Made by a program: the position numbers and the translations under genes
Origin: Pollenia angustigena
Lineage: Eukaryota; Arthropoda; Insecta; Diptera; Polleniidae
Assembly: GCA_930367215.1 (NCBI GenBank)
Contig: OV884057.1
Span: forward strand, 104,371,284-104,435,283
DNA length: 64,000 nucleotides
Reading direction: 5' to 3'
Notes under the pieces: generated by a model
The model's input: only the letters and a program-made list of their open reading frames with translations
Database searches by the model: none
Told to the model about the DNA's origin: nothing
Shown here: piece by piece, positions 43,791 to 53,997 of the stretch
Numbering within the stretch: the first letter of the stretch is position 1
Layout of the letters: each line of letters starts with the position of its first letter

Positions 43791-45414
43791 CAGTACAATA
43801 CGCATAAAAGAAAGCCTAAAAATGCACCGATTTTCTTTCTTATATGCAAGCTTTCTTATAAAGAAAACACGCATATAAGAAAGATACTTTCTTATATCTG
43901 TAACACGCATATAAGAAAGATATTTTCTTATATCTGTAATACGCATATAAGAAAGATATTTTCTTATATCTGTAATACGCATATAAGAAAGATATTTTCT
44001 TATATACATCAGTAACAGAATTTAAAAAATTTCCTATAGAAATATATAATTGAAATAAAACTGTTTAACACAAATACATACTACACATCATTTTGTACTA
44101 AATTTCGTTTATTTGTCGTACAAATATAAGTAAATATACACAATTAAAGATAGAAACATAACAAAAACAAAACAGGTGATCAGAGTACGAAAACAAACAA
44201 AACGAAACGTTTGCTTTCGTTCTGTTTTGTTCTTTGCAGTGAGTAAAACAAAAACAAACCCAAAACAATGAGAATGATTGTGCCATTTTGTTTTGTATTA
44301 TTTTTGCTCGTGATCGCAAATTGTACTTTAATATAAACGTACACAGCTGGAAAAGAAGAGAGTAAGAACAGTATTGAAACATTCAGAGAAAAAACGTTTG
44401 ACAAACGTTTGGTTATTGATTTACTCACTACTATTGTTTCTAAGTGAAATAAAAAGAGAGGTTTGTAGGTTTTTTTGTTTTGATTAATGCTTATTTTGAC
44501 TACCATAGTAATTAAAAAAAAAACAAATTAAATTAAATAAAAAGTAATTCAAAGAAAAAAGAGTAAAAAATAACGTAACAAATCATTTTTTGAACGAGGC
44601 ATTGTGGATTTTATTCTTGTTATGCCACTACAAAAACCAAACAAGATCTAAATCAATTACTCAAAACAAAACGTTTCTCTATCTGTTTTGTACTCAGATG
44701 TACGATTGTAACGGTAAATTAAATAATGCAGATGAGTGGAAAGCCAATTGTTTCGTTTTCTCTCTTTGACACTTGAAAAGTTTTTGTTTTGGTTTTGCTC
44801 ATGAACAATACAATTTTAAAATTTTGAATAGTTCTGTACATTTTGCAAACGTTTGCGAAATGTTTTTTTTTTTTTTGTTTTCATACTCTGCAGGTGATTG
44901 CACTTCACTTAAAATTACATTTGATAAAAAAAAGTAATCTGGAAAAAAAAATATTAATTCATCATCACTAAGAAGACTGAATACATAGTTTAAAAACATG
45001 TGTTTACTTAAAAAATACTATTAAGTAACACTGAAAAAATCTTAAATTTTCTTTTGGACGAGCTCATTTTCATGGGTTCTAAAGAGAATATCTTCTAATT
45101 TACAAATAGAATCGTTGCCTTCGTCAACGTCTTGATATTCTTTGAAAAATAAAAATCAATTTTAACCGAAGTTAAAAAAAATTCAATTGTGAGAATATGT
45201 ACTACTTTCTTATACACGTACCATTTTCTATGGAATGAGCATAATTTTTCTTCAGAATTTGTTTCTTATAGAAGAGTTTTTCTTATAAGCGTGTTTCTTA
45301 TATGAGATTTTTTTTTAGCACGCAGATATATACAAATGTGCATGGTGTCTGAAGATGTCTTTCTTATAACCAAGTTTTTCTTATAAGCGAGTTTCTTTTA
45401 TGCGTATTGTACTG
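43791..45414. mobile_element. pogo/Tc1-like inverted-repeat element, copy A
   Basis: Left end CAGTACAATACGCATAAAAG and right end, reverse-complemented, identical over 23 bp; both are flanked by TA (43789-43790, 45415-45416). TA duplication and CAGT start fit pogo/Tc1-type elements. Both sub-terminal zones are rich in TTCTTATA-type repeats, and the left one holds a minisatellite. No transposase remains; small frames here are repeat products or low complexity. Copy B keeps the left end but lost the right end by deletion. Confidence 0.75.
43845..44010. repeat. 36-bp minisatellite, four units
   Basis: Repeats of ACGCATATAAGAAAGATA followed by TTTTCTTATATCTGTAAT. The arms ATATAAGAAA and TTTCTTATAT form a perfect inverted repeat in each unit. 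Copy B has three units at 57110-57215. The minus-strand frame MYIRKYLSYMR... is only this repeat translated. Confidence 0.88.
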
Positions 45415-45543
45415 TAATACCATTTTTCGTGACTATTTAAAATAATATTATTCTCCGCACCTATTACGAATAATATAGCTTGGTTCGGCTTTAATTTGCT
45501 TTGTTTTTTTTTCACAAAAGATATCACATAAAAACATCCGCAC

Positions 45544-45610
45544 TAGGGATGCCAATCGGGATTGATTTTAGAAAATCCCGGCATTCGGGATTTCCCGTTT
45601 GGCATCCCTA
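45544..45610. repeat. 67-bp palindromic element, copy A
   Basis: TAGGGATGCCAATCGGGA at one end and TCCCGTTTGGCATCCCTA at the other are inverted copies with two differences; the middle also contains AATCCCG/CGGGATT arms. It would fold as one long hairpin. Same element at 58238-58304. Confidence 0.8.
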
Positions 45611-46628
45611 ATCTGTACTCATCAATAGCTGATGGCAGAGCACGGAGTGGGTGCGGTGGTAATTGGACCCAATACGCGAATCTCACTGACTAGGTGATTC
45701 ACCCACCTAGTGTGTTTCCGGCCAAGATTTGCGCCATTGATGTGTGCTGCAGTAACATTCTTTGATTTGTTTTTCTAGCAGTTACCAGACATTTTTACCT
45801 CGCAAGGAAAACAAAACAAACATCGAAAAAAAAGAAATAATTTAAAAAATACACATAAAAAATAAAAAAAATAACTCTTTAAAAAATGCTTAAACACTAA
45901 ATAAAAAATGCTCTAAAAATTGAAAATATGTTCTTATGCTAACATATACTCTAACAAATCGATGCCAGATTTCTTAGTCTTCTGAAACGCATAAATACCT
46001 TATCTATTTTTCACTACAATGCGCAGAAAAAACATGATACTGCATATTTTTCGTTTCCCTGATCATTACTCATGGACAAAAGTTCAAATTTGTTGCACAA
46101 AGAATTGTTATCAAAATCTCGTTCGATCTCAATTACCCTTCATTTCGATTTCTAAATCATGCCCGAATATAGTCTTTCTCGTGTTGCACTGTGGACAAAC
46201 CGTTCTAAAAAAGGTTATAGTTAAAAAGTAAAACTCTCAATTCTATAGTAAACGTCAGATGGCACCTGCAAACACTCACTCACAATTAGTAAATTTAACA
46301 AAAATTTATTAAAAAAAAATATTCGTAGAAAATTTTTTAGCAGTCCTTTATTCTTCTTTTTTTTAATCTAAATGGCTCTTAATACTTAATTTTTTTAAAT
46401 ATATGTATGTATGTATATTGAAAACAAAAAAAATTCGATTTCAATGTTTTCAATTAAATGAATTAAAAAAAAATGTTAATATTAAATTATTTATAAAATT
46501 AAATAAACACAATTTAAATTTTCATAATTTAAGCATATTTAATTTAAACAAAAAAATATATATTGTTAGTTGTTTAAAAATCTTAAAATTATAAATTATA
46601 AAGAAGAATGATATGAAAACTGATTAAA
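45611..46628. other. Intergenic DNA with a short GC-rich open stretch
   Basis: 45638-45757 is GC-richer than its surroundings and open on the minus strand for ~40 codons (NGANLGRKHTRWVNHLVSE...), with a TGCAG just upstream. 46129-46204 encodes a short CPQC peptide after a TTTTTTAG acceptor-like tract. Neither is recognised and they do not join in frame. Both are unchanged in copy B. The rest is AT-rich with no gene. Confidence 0.4.
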
Positions 46629-46976
46629 TTATAAAAGAAGATTTCGAATTTCGTCTTTTTCAGCTATACATCTAAATATTTGCTTCCTTCTGGTGTGTTT
46701 CCTTCTTTGTTTGCACCCTTTTCTATGAGCAATTGAACACACTTTGTATGACCCTCCCAAATCGCTGCTAAGAGTGGTGTGATTTTATGCTTATCTGTTA
46801 TCTGCAAAAATATCTTACATATACAAAATTCTGCTAATAAATTAAAACTAAACTATTATATTTACATTGACTTTTGCACCTATACTTATAAGGTAGGCTA
46901 AAACATCGTATTGGCCATAATCAGCAGCGTAATGTAAAGGATATCTTCCGTTTAACTCAGAGTTTACATCTATTGA
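46629..46976 (-). pseudogene. Myotrophin-like last two exons, copy A, truncated
   Basis: Exon 46866-46976 encodes NSELNGRYPLHYAADYGQYD (second half of one ankyrin repeat) and exon 46629-46801 encodes ITPLLAAIWEGHTKCVQLLI and GANKEGNTPEGSKYLD. The intron between has GT-AG ends. This is the myotrophin (V-1) arrangement. Relative to copy B, two extra bases (TA at ~46665) create a stop directly after KYLDV, removing the last AEKDEIRNLLL. The upstream intron is interrupted by the PLE at 47039. The first exon is absent, so this copy is probably dead. Confidence 0.82.
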
Positions 46977-47049
46977 CTAAAAACACAAATTAAGTTAATA
47001 CCATTAAAACAATTAAAATATTTTTTTAAGTATACTTATATACATCAAA

Positions 47050-48791
47050 ATGGTTTACAATAAATTTAAGAAAAACAACAACGTCAGGACAAAGATAAAT
47101 AAGTATAAGACAACAAGGGACAAGCACTTAAAGTTAAAAGCATCGATCACTTTTTTAATAAGGTGTAGAAATACGGGTATAATACCATCTTTTATATTGA
47201 ATTCTACCAAAAATATACACAAAATTTTCGAAACGACAATAAGTACAAAATCCACTACAAGACAAACACTTACAAAATACATTCAGAACTTTCACAGTAA
47301 AGTACTCAACTTATTAGTTACACACAAGCATGAACTTTTAAAGCACAATGAAAAGGAAAATATTAAAACATCAATTGCAATCTTTTAACAAAAGATGAAG
47401 CAACGATATTGTGGAACAGTGAGGATTTTTTGACAAATAAAATGAAGGAAAAATTAATGATTAAACATAAGGAAAAATTTGAAAAACTGAGGGAAATGCA
47501 AAAAAGGGAATTGGAAATAAAATTTAATAGAAACTGGTTTAGAAACTTGACCAACACCGAGATACCTGAGGATGTACAGTGGATTTTTTCTCTAGGGAAA
47601 AAACATGCACTCCCTGTAGCTAGGGATGAATTCCCGATGTTAAAATTCATAGCAGGTGGCGAGGATCTCATACAGACTATACAAGAAAAGGAAGAGCAGG
47701 AAATATCAAGGATGAGATTTGCATCCAATGTGGACAATCACTTAAATAAGCTAAAAATTAATAACAGGGACAAATTCACATTGAATGTAATGGAAAAGAC
47801 GAAAAAGTTTTTGAAAAACAACGATAATCTTTTGATATTAAACGCCGACAAAGGTAACGTTACCGTAGCCATGGAGAGAGTGGAATATGAAAAAAGAATG
47901 AAACATATTGTTGGAGACATGATGACGTACCAAAGGGTAAATAAAGATCCAACAAATGGACTACAAAAGATTAATAATGATTTGGTAGAAGAAATGTTTA
48001 GTAAAAATTTAATATCGGAAAGCGAGAAGAGAAGATTAAAAACTGAAGTTGCTTTAGCACCAAGGATATATGGCCTTCCCAAAATCCATAAAGAAGACCA
48101 CCCATTAAGTCCAATATGTTCTTCTATTAACACTCCAGCAAGTGAGTTGTGCAAATATATTACTGTGATATTAAAAATGACTACGGAAAACTCAAGATTT
48201 AATGTTAAGGACTCAGTGCAATTTAGAAATAGGATAAAAGACTTGACTATACAGGACGATGAAAGTTTAATTTCGTTTGAAGTATACAAAAATGGACAAG
48301 AATTTATTTCTACGAATTGTAAAATTCTGCATCAAGGATAATCGTTATTTTAAATATGACAGCAAAATTTATATACAGAAAATAGGTCTTCCGATGGGCT
48401 CACCAGCATCACCCATAGTTGCGGACATCGTGATGGAAAAACTTTTAGAGACGGTGTTGGAAAATTTAACGATAAAACCCAAAATCTTGACGAAGTATGT
48501 TGATGACATTTTTAGTATAGTTCGGGAAAGTGCAATTGAAGAAGTATTGACAAAGTTAAATAATTTTCACCATAGAATCAAATTTACTGTTGAGGAAGAG
48601 TGTAATTTTAAATTACCATATTTAGATACTATTGTAATTAGGGAAGGTAACGGTTTAAAATTGGACTGGTACAAAAAACCAACGTCTTCTGGTCGAATAA
48701 TAAACTATTTTTCGAAACACCCTAAAAGAGTTATTATTAATACCGCTAACAATTTAATAAAACGAGTGCTTAGCCTAAGTGACGCTGAATT
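47050..48791 (+). pseudogene. PLE N-terminus and reverse transcriptase, copy B
   Basis: Three frames in sequence: 47050-47388 (N-terminal helical region, HLKLKASITFLIRCRNTGII), 47409-48341 (NADKGNVTVAM, then RIYGLPKIHKEDHPLSPI, typical PLE RT start) and 48277-48791 (KIGLPMGSPASPIVAD, YVDDIFSIV, LDWYKKPTSSGR, ending LSDAEF). A deletion near 48280 removes ~25-30 residues after the first catalytic motif, where SFEV replaces the expected SFDV, so the first metal-binding Asp is missing. The frame is then broken by NLTR1. Related to Penelope RTs, which pair with a C-terminal GIY-YIG nuclease. Confidence 0.87.
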
Positions 48792-48982
48792 TATTTATTT
48801 TTTTTTTTTATTTATTTATTTCATTTTATTTACTTAATCGAGCCCATAGGGCCATATATGATTAATACAGTATATATAATGATCACTTATTTTAGTTTGT
48901 ACAAAAAGAATCGTATTTTTATAAGAATAAGAATAAGAAAATTAAATTGTTTTTTTTTTTTTTTTTTTTTTTTTATTCTAAT

Positions 48983-51823
48983 CTATGAATTATTTAAGTA
49001 TTCCAAAAACTTAGGTCGTATGGTTGATATTGCATAACTAAAAGTTTTAAGTTGTCGTGGAAGTCTATTCCATATTCTAGCTGACTTCACCAAGAATGAT
49101 TTTTCGAAAATACTATTATTTATTCGAGGTATGATTATTTCAGGGTTACGAGTGGAGCTAGAGAAACGAAAATACCCTAAAACAGATGTAGGTTTACGTG
49201 TTTTTACAATTCGATACAATGTAAGTAGTAGCCTCAAATCCATGAACTGCGGAAATGAGCAACCTATGAAGTTAAATGAAGATGATGACACAGGATCAAA
49301 AATTTTAACACGATAAATATATCGTAATATACGATTATATATTACCCGCAAATGATTAATATTAGTTCTATTAGTGCTGCCATATACTTCAAAACAGTAA
49401 AGGATATGTGTCATAAGTAAAGCATGTGATAATTTTATCCTAATAGTAGTAGGTATGTAGCAGTCCAAATTATAAAGAATACGTAGAGAATAACCAACTT
49501 TAGCAGCAACTGCCGAAATATGTTTCCTAAAATTTAGATCCCTGTCTAGTATTACCCCCAAACAATTAATAGTTTCAACAAATTGCACACGAGTATTGTC
49601 AAAGACTACACTCATAGAGTCTTCCGGGTTTTCAATAGAGCCAAAGACAATGGCTTTTGTTTTATTTGGATTAAATTTGAGTTTATTTAGTTCTGCCCAG
49701 TCTGCAGCTCTTGAAAGAACATAATTTATGGTTTCAACATGACAATCTAGAAACTCCTTATTTCCTGTAAATAGCAAATTTATATCGTCAGCAAAGAGAA
49801 AAACTTGGCATTGTAGCATACTAACATATTCAATAAAATCGTTCATATATATAAGGAAAAGTAACGGACCAAGTATAGAACCTTGAGGAATGCCGCTTGA
49901 ACATATCTTAAACGATGAGTTATTTCCATTTGAGCCAACAAATTGTAATCTATTAAATACAAGCGCGTATATAAGTTTGCAAGAAGTACATGAAAAACCG
50001 AACCCTGAATACAATCTGTTTATTAACACAGTGTAGTTAACCGTATCAAACGCTTTACTTAAATCAAGTGAAACCAGGGTGGATATACATTTTCTATTCA
50101 TGTTGTCACGAATTTTTTCAGTCATACTAAGCAACAATGAAGATGTGCTAGAGCCAGCCCGAAACCCGAAATGTTGGTCACTTAACAACTTTCTAGTATC
50201 TAAACTATATAAAATTTGTTCCTTTAATATAACTTCAAATACCTTCGACAAACAGCAAAGTATACTGATTGGTCTAAAATCTTCTAAATTAGAATGAAAT
50301 GACTTCTTTTTTATTGGCACTATACGTGATATTTTCCATAAATCAGGAAACTGTGAGGTAGTGATTATTGTGTTAAAAATAAAAAGTAAATAGTGCTCAA
50401 TATAGGGGAAAATTTTTTTTATAAATATAATCGGTAGCTCGTCAGGACCAATGGCATTAGATTTTATTTGAAACATAGAACTTAAAAGCTCTTCTCTGTG
50501 AATACACCTGAAGGTAAATCCAGAATTAGAGAAATTTGAAAAATCTATAGGAACATCATTGTTAACCGTCTGTGACGTAGTGAAATAATCATTAAAAGTT
50601 TCCGGATCATATTGGTGAAATGGATTTTCCATCCTATTACCACGTTTGTTATTAATTATTTTCCACATTTCCTTACTATTACATCTATCAAAAATATCAG
50701 TCCAGTATCTCCTCTTGTACTTTCTTAAAACATTCTTAACCCTGTTACGATATTTACAATAGGCTCTCCAGGTGGTCTCACACGTGTTTTCCTTATACGC
50801 CCTAAAAGCCAAATCTCTCAAATTCCTTGCATTTTTAACCTCGGGAATATCACAAAATTTAGCATCGTTTTGTGTTCGTATTTTTTTCACAGGAACAGTA
50901 TCGTGTATTTTGTATAGAAGCTGATAAAAGGTTGTTATTTGATGATTGACATTATTGGTCTCAAAGATTTCATCCCAGTAATAAGAACCCATGATTTCAT
51001 TGACTGCGCTAAAATTTAAAGCTTCATAGTTCTTGTATTCTATCGTATGACTTTTAATTACAACCGGATTGTCAACACAAACATAAAAGAACGCATGATG
51101 CGTGAGAGCAGGAGCCAGGAACTGACCAGATGATCTAATTAAACTAAGGTCATTAATTAATGTATAGTCTATTAACGATGTTGAGGAATGTTGGGTATCA
51201 AAATGAGTAGGCATTGAGTTGTGATAATTAAATAGGTTAGTATCATAACATAGACGCCTAATATGTTCAGCTCCCCGACAATTAAACATGTTGTTGTTAA
51301 AGTCCCCAACAATCACGATATTTTCATAACGACAACTTAAATCTCCCAAAATTACATTTAATTGAAAAATGTTTCCCCTTGGAGAGTATATTACACCTAC
51401 TAACGTCTTGCCATTAACATAGTCAACCTCAATAAATAAACCCTCAAATGTTTCAGGATCTGAAATAGTTTTAATTATCCTAGTCGATATACCCTCACGT
51501 ACATAAAACGCTACTCCCCCTCCTCTCATGTTGTCATCTCGGTCATTTCTAATTATGTAATAATTAGGAATAGCAACAGAACCATCAGATATTCCACTCT
51601 TCAACCATGTTTCAGATACCGCGAATAAATCAAATAGTGGGCCGTCTATAATATGTTTAAATTCATCGAATTTTGAAGTTTTTAACGATGGTTTAAGACT
51701 TGTTATGTTAACATGTCCAATTTTCAAAAAAGCATTATAGTTTTTAAGTTTTTCCCTTAACCAGTAACTATTATCAACAATAGGACCTAAGTTTTCCAAC
51801 AATGGATGATTTTCATTATTCAT
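48983..51823 (-). CDS. NLTR1 endonuclease-reverse transcriptase, intact
   Basis: 946 aa. APE-type endonuclease at ~35-250: SETWLK at 70-75, RGGGVAFYVRE at 100, VGDFNNN at 172-178 and SLIDYTLI at 216-223. The usual SDH end motif appears as LTHHAFF (240-246), with Thr in place of Asp. RT at ~460-760: KSNAIGPDELP, FRPISILCCLSKVFE, DLSKAFDTV, GIPQGSILGPLLFLIYMND and FADD at 677-680. A C-terminal helical region ends RLPRQLKTFSYA. It nicks target DNA and copies its RNA there. The RT resembles CR1/Jockey-group proteins; the exact clade is not resolved. Copy A differs by a one-base deletion and few substitutions. Confidence 0.93.
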   Translation of the reverse strand: MNNENHPLLENLGPIVDNSYWLREKLKNYNAFLKIGHVNITSLKPSLKTSKFDEFKHIIDGPLFDLFAVSETWLKSGISDGSVAIPNYYIIRNDRDDNMRGGGVAFYVREGISTRIIKTISDPETFEGLFIEVDYVNGKTLVGVIYSPRGNIFQLNVILGDLSCRYENIVIVGDFNNNMFNCRGAEHIRRLCYDTNLFNYHNSMPTHFDTQHSSTSLIDYTLINDLSLIRSSGQFLAPALTHHAFFYVCVDNPVVIKSHTIEYKNYEALNFSAVNEIMGSYYWDEIFETNNVNHQITTFYQLLYKIHDTVPVKKIRTQNDAKFCDIPEVKNARNLRDLAFRAYKENTCETTWRAYCKYRNRVKNVLRKYKRRYWTDIFDRCNSKEMWKIINNKRGNRMENPFHQYDPETFNDYFTTSQTVNNDVPIDFSNFSNSGFTFRCIHREELLSSMFQIKSNAIGPDELPIIFIKKIFPYIEHYLLFIFNTIITTSQFPDLWKISRIVPIKKKSFHSNLEDFRPISILCCLSKVFEVILKEQILYSLDTRKLLSDQHFGFRAGSSTSSLLLSMTEKIRDNMNRKCISTLVSLDLSKAFDTVNYTVLINRLYSGFGFSCTSCKLIYALVFNRLQFVGSNGNNSSFKICSSGIPQGSILGPLLFLIYMNDFIEYVSMLQCQVFLFADDINLLFTGNKEFLDCHVETINYVLSRAADWAELNKLKFNPNKTKAIVFGSIENPEDSMSVVFDNTRVQFVETINCLGVILDRDLNFRKHISAVAAKVGYSLRILYNLDCYIPTTIRIKLSHALLMTHILYCFEVYGSTNRTNINHLRVIYNRILRYIYRVKIFDPVSSSSFNFIGCSFPQFMDLRLLLTLYRIVKTRKPTSVLGYFRFSSSTRNPEIIIPRINNSIFEKSFLVKSARIWNRLPRQLKTFSYAISTIRPKFLEYLNNS

Positions 51824-52374
51824 TTAAGTACAATTAAACAAAATAACAATAATAATGACTATTATGGAACTAAAACTACAATTAATACAAATGAAATTTT
51901 GCATGACCTAAAAATGCATAATTTACAAAACAACAGAAATACTAGTTAGTTTTAACAATCTGTTAATAGTCCCAAGTATATTTAAAACTATGTTCTATCA
52001 TAGCTTCAAATATAACTATTTTCAACGGTAATTAATATTCATAAAGTTATATGCAGGATTATTGATACCAACATTTCAATTCAATTTGTCTAAAAAGCTT
52101 TCATAGAAAGCAATGCAAATATAAACATTTTTGTTGTTATTATACATTAATTACAAGTATAAGAATTCCGATGAAAACTTGGGAAATACAGATCTGAACC
52201 ATACTTTAAAGAATTAAAGTATGATCAGAATGGTGAAATATTCAAGGTTAAAAATTAGTAAATGAACTATATACTCAAAAATTTATTTTGGAATTTGAAT
52301 ACTATTACTTTATATGATTAGATTACTAGTTATTTGATGCATCCAGACAGACATCCTCTGTTTCACCCGATTGT
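51824..52374 (-). other. NLTR1 copy B 5' UTR; holds BEL2 empty site
   Basis: AT-rich, no ORF. AATAGTCCCAAG at ~51964-51975 is the uninterrupted form of the BEL2 insertion site (ATAGT duplicated in copy A). A chance minus-strand frame or a short host insert cannot be excluded for 51980-52370. Confidence 0.75.
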
Positions 52375-52382
52375 GCTGAGTT

Positions 52383-53002
52383 AGTTAATAAAAGAAAAAA
52401 TAAAAGAAAAATCCATAATATCTTACTAAATAACAATTTTCCGAGAAAACTTGCGGACAAACTTATCCGTGATTACGATAAAAAAGTAGGAAATAATTAT
52501 AAAAAAAGATTTGAAAAATCAAAATTATTTAATGGTGAAAATATTACAATAGCACATAAAACTGGCAACAATCTTTCTAAAATATTTAGTAAGACAAAGG
52601 ATAAAATCGAAATGATGGATAAATCTAATTTAATATACCAAATACTTACCATGCAGTGGAAGTTTAACTGAGGAATGTGATATGGTTTACATAGGTACAA
52701 CAAAAAATAAACTGAGGACCAGAATCGCTGGTCACAAATCTGATAACAAATTAAAACTCAGTAATCCAACACAAAAAACTGCATTGGTAAAACATTGTCT
52801 GGAAAATAAACACTATCCTAATTTTAATAATGTCAAAGTTTTACAAACCGAACTTAATTACAAACGAAGGTACATATTGGAGATGCTAAACATCATAAGA
52901 ACAAAAACAACACAGCGTATCAATTTTAAGAGCGACATAGAGAGTACTTGTTCCAACAACTACATACATTTAGTCAATAAAGGGAATAGAAAAATGCAAT
53001 AA
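52383..53002 (+). pseudogene. PLE linker and GIY-YIG endonuclease, copy B
   Basis: Same as 39118-39737: linker with KRKNKRKIHN and PRKLADKLIRDY, then GIY-YIG domain VYIGTTKNKLRTRIAGHK, TALVKHCLENKH and LQTELNYKRRYILEM (52682-53002). A frame change between SNLIYQ and the GIY-YIG part persists, so it was inherited before the duplication. The expected PLE Cys pair region (after SNLIY) is scrambled. Confidence 0.84.
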
Positions 53003-53430
53003 TATTATTAAGTTTAGTAATATTTATGATGACGAGTTAAAAGCAACGATAAGGAAAGGAGAAACAATTTTTAGAATTTTGTTTGTTTATTTAAAATCCA
53101 TTGTGAGTGCGTTTGTTAATATATAAAAATACTGTTTAAAAAATCTATTGTTGTTGTATTACTGGTGTTAATATTGTGTTTGTCGTTTGTTTATGAAAAT
53201 TGTCAATTACACTGAAATGTATTATTGTTTGTTCACTTGAAACTAAATTATACTTACCTTTTGTATTGTTTTTATATTTAAATTAAAGATACTCCCTGAG
53301 GATGCTACTCGAAGAGTAGCGAAATATAGGAAATAAATAAAGAAGCATTTTGAAGAACAATCCAGGCCTCGAGCTCAACTATTTTATTTTTATTATTAAA
53401 TTGGAAAGGTCAAATAAAAAACAACTTTAA
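53003..53430 (+). other. PLE 3' untranslated region, copy B
   Basis: Matches 39738-40154, with the same GATGCTACTCGAAGAGTAGC hairpin near 53300 and a few indels (an extra GAAGCATTTT near 53343). Confidence 0.7.
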
Positions 53431-53490
53431 TATACTTTATAAACAATATAATTTAAATCATATGTTATGATTGTTCCTGAACTTAAAATT

Positions 53491-53844
53491 GGGTTTCAGA
53501 GACGAAAAGCACATCTATTTCGTGCATTTGAAGAAAATGTGCTACTTCTTGTTTATGTTGGGAGAGCCCGTTTGAGTTCAAGAAACATATTTTTAACTGG
53601 TTCATTTATTATTTAGAAGAACTTGCAGGAGCATGTTTTGGTTTCGCATCATTTCCTGACACATGTTCTCCATGGTGGCCATGAAGTTATTCATAATTTG
53701 AACTAGATTTTCAACTGTGCCCGATATGTCTGCTGAAGGTATTTGTGGAGATTCCTTAAAAACATTAGCGTATGAAGGTTGGTTTGCGTTAGCTACTTTC
53801 GCAGGATTATGTCCGTGGGAGTTTTCTTTCAGGACTTGGGCATA
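53491..53844 (-). pseudogene. Jockey ORF1 end and ORF2 start, fragment B
   Basis: Same as 40215-40568. Here the ORF1 part stays open (53602-53910 including upstream chance codons), encoding KENSHGHNPAKVANANQPSY, IMNNFMATMENMCQEMMR and LLNNK, with the ATGA overlap to ORF2. It ends abruptly after VSET at 53491. Confidence 0.75.
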
Positions 53845-53997
53845 TTTTTTTTTAATTAATTTAATTTTATTATTGAATCTTTCTGATCGAAGTTTACAAT
53901 ATGTATTCAAATCTTAATTCTACTTGTTGTTTATTAGTTGTTACCAATGTAACCACTAGCTGCTGTATTCAATTTTTAAAAATGTCTTCTAGTTAGG

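Larger units (their letters stand above)
22391..47030. repeat. Segmental duplication, copy A
   Basis: Collinear with 48432-59723 from the PLE RT codons (GGAAAAACTTTTAGAGACGG) to the myotrophin-like exons and their upstream intron. Minus BEL2 it would be about 11.9 kb, against about 11.3 kb in copy B. Main differences are BEL2 plus Transib (only in A), a ~360-bp deletion in B around 58215, minisatellite copy number, and scattered indels. Confidence 0.9.
48792..52374 (-). mobile_element. NLTR1 copy B, complete non-LTR retrotransposon
   Basis: ~3.6 kb between GCTGAATT (48784-48791) and GCTGAGTT (52375-52382), an imperfect 8-bp target duplication inside the PLE frame (codons for SDAEF and CAELV). 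5' UTR ~550 bp, one 946-aa ORF, then a 3' region with an A run just after the stop (48951-48973), a TTATTC microsatellite and a final AAAT-type tail. No ORF1 is visible upstream of the EN-RT gene. Confidence 0.83.
47031..53438 (+). mobile_element. Penelope-like element, copy B, near full length
   Basis: The left junction follows TATACTTA at 47031-47038 and the right junction precedes TATACTTTATAAACAA at 53431, an ~8-bp target duplication. The unoccupied sequence AAGTATACTTATTAAAC is present at 59721. The element lies in the intron upstream of the myotrophin-like copy A exons, opposite to the gene. NLTR1 copy B (48792-52374) splits its coding region. Confidence 0.88.

Noticed and set aside
43785..44009. 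74-aa repeat protein (RKYLSYMR)
   Set aside because: Translation of the 36-bp minisatellite; unit number changes freely between copies A and B.
45944..46204. Three exon-like blocks on the minus strand (46129-46204, 45944-45981, 45638-45757) as one gene
   Set aside because: Each has an acceptor-like CAG or TAG, but the frames do not join through the visible donors; a stop arises at once when the first two are spliced.
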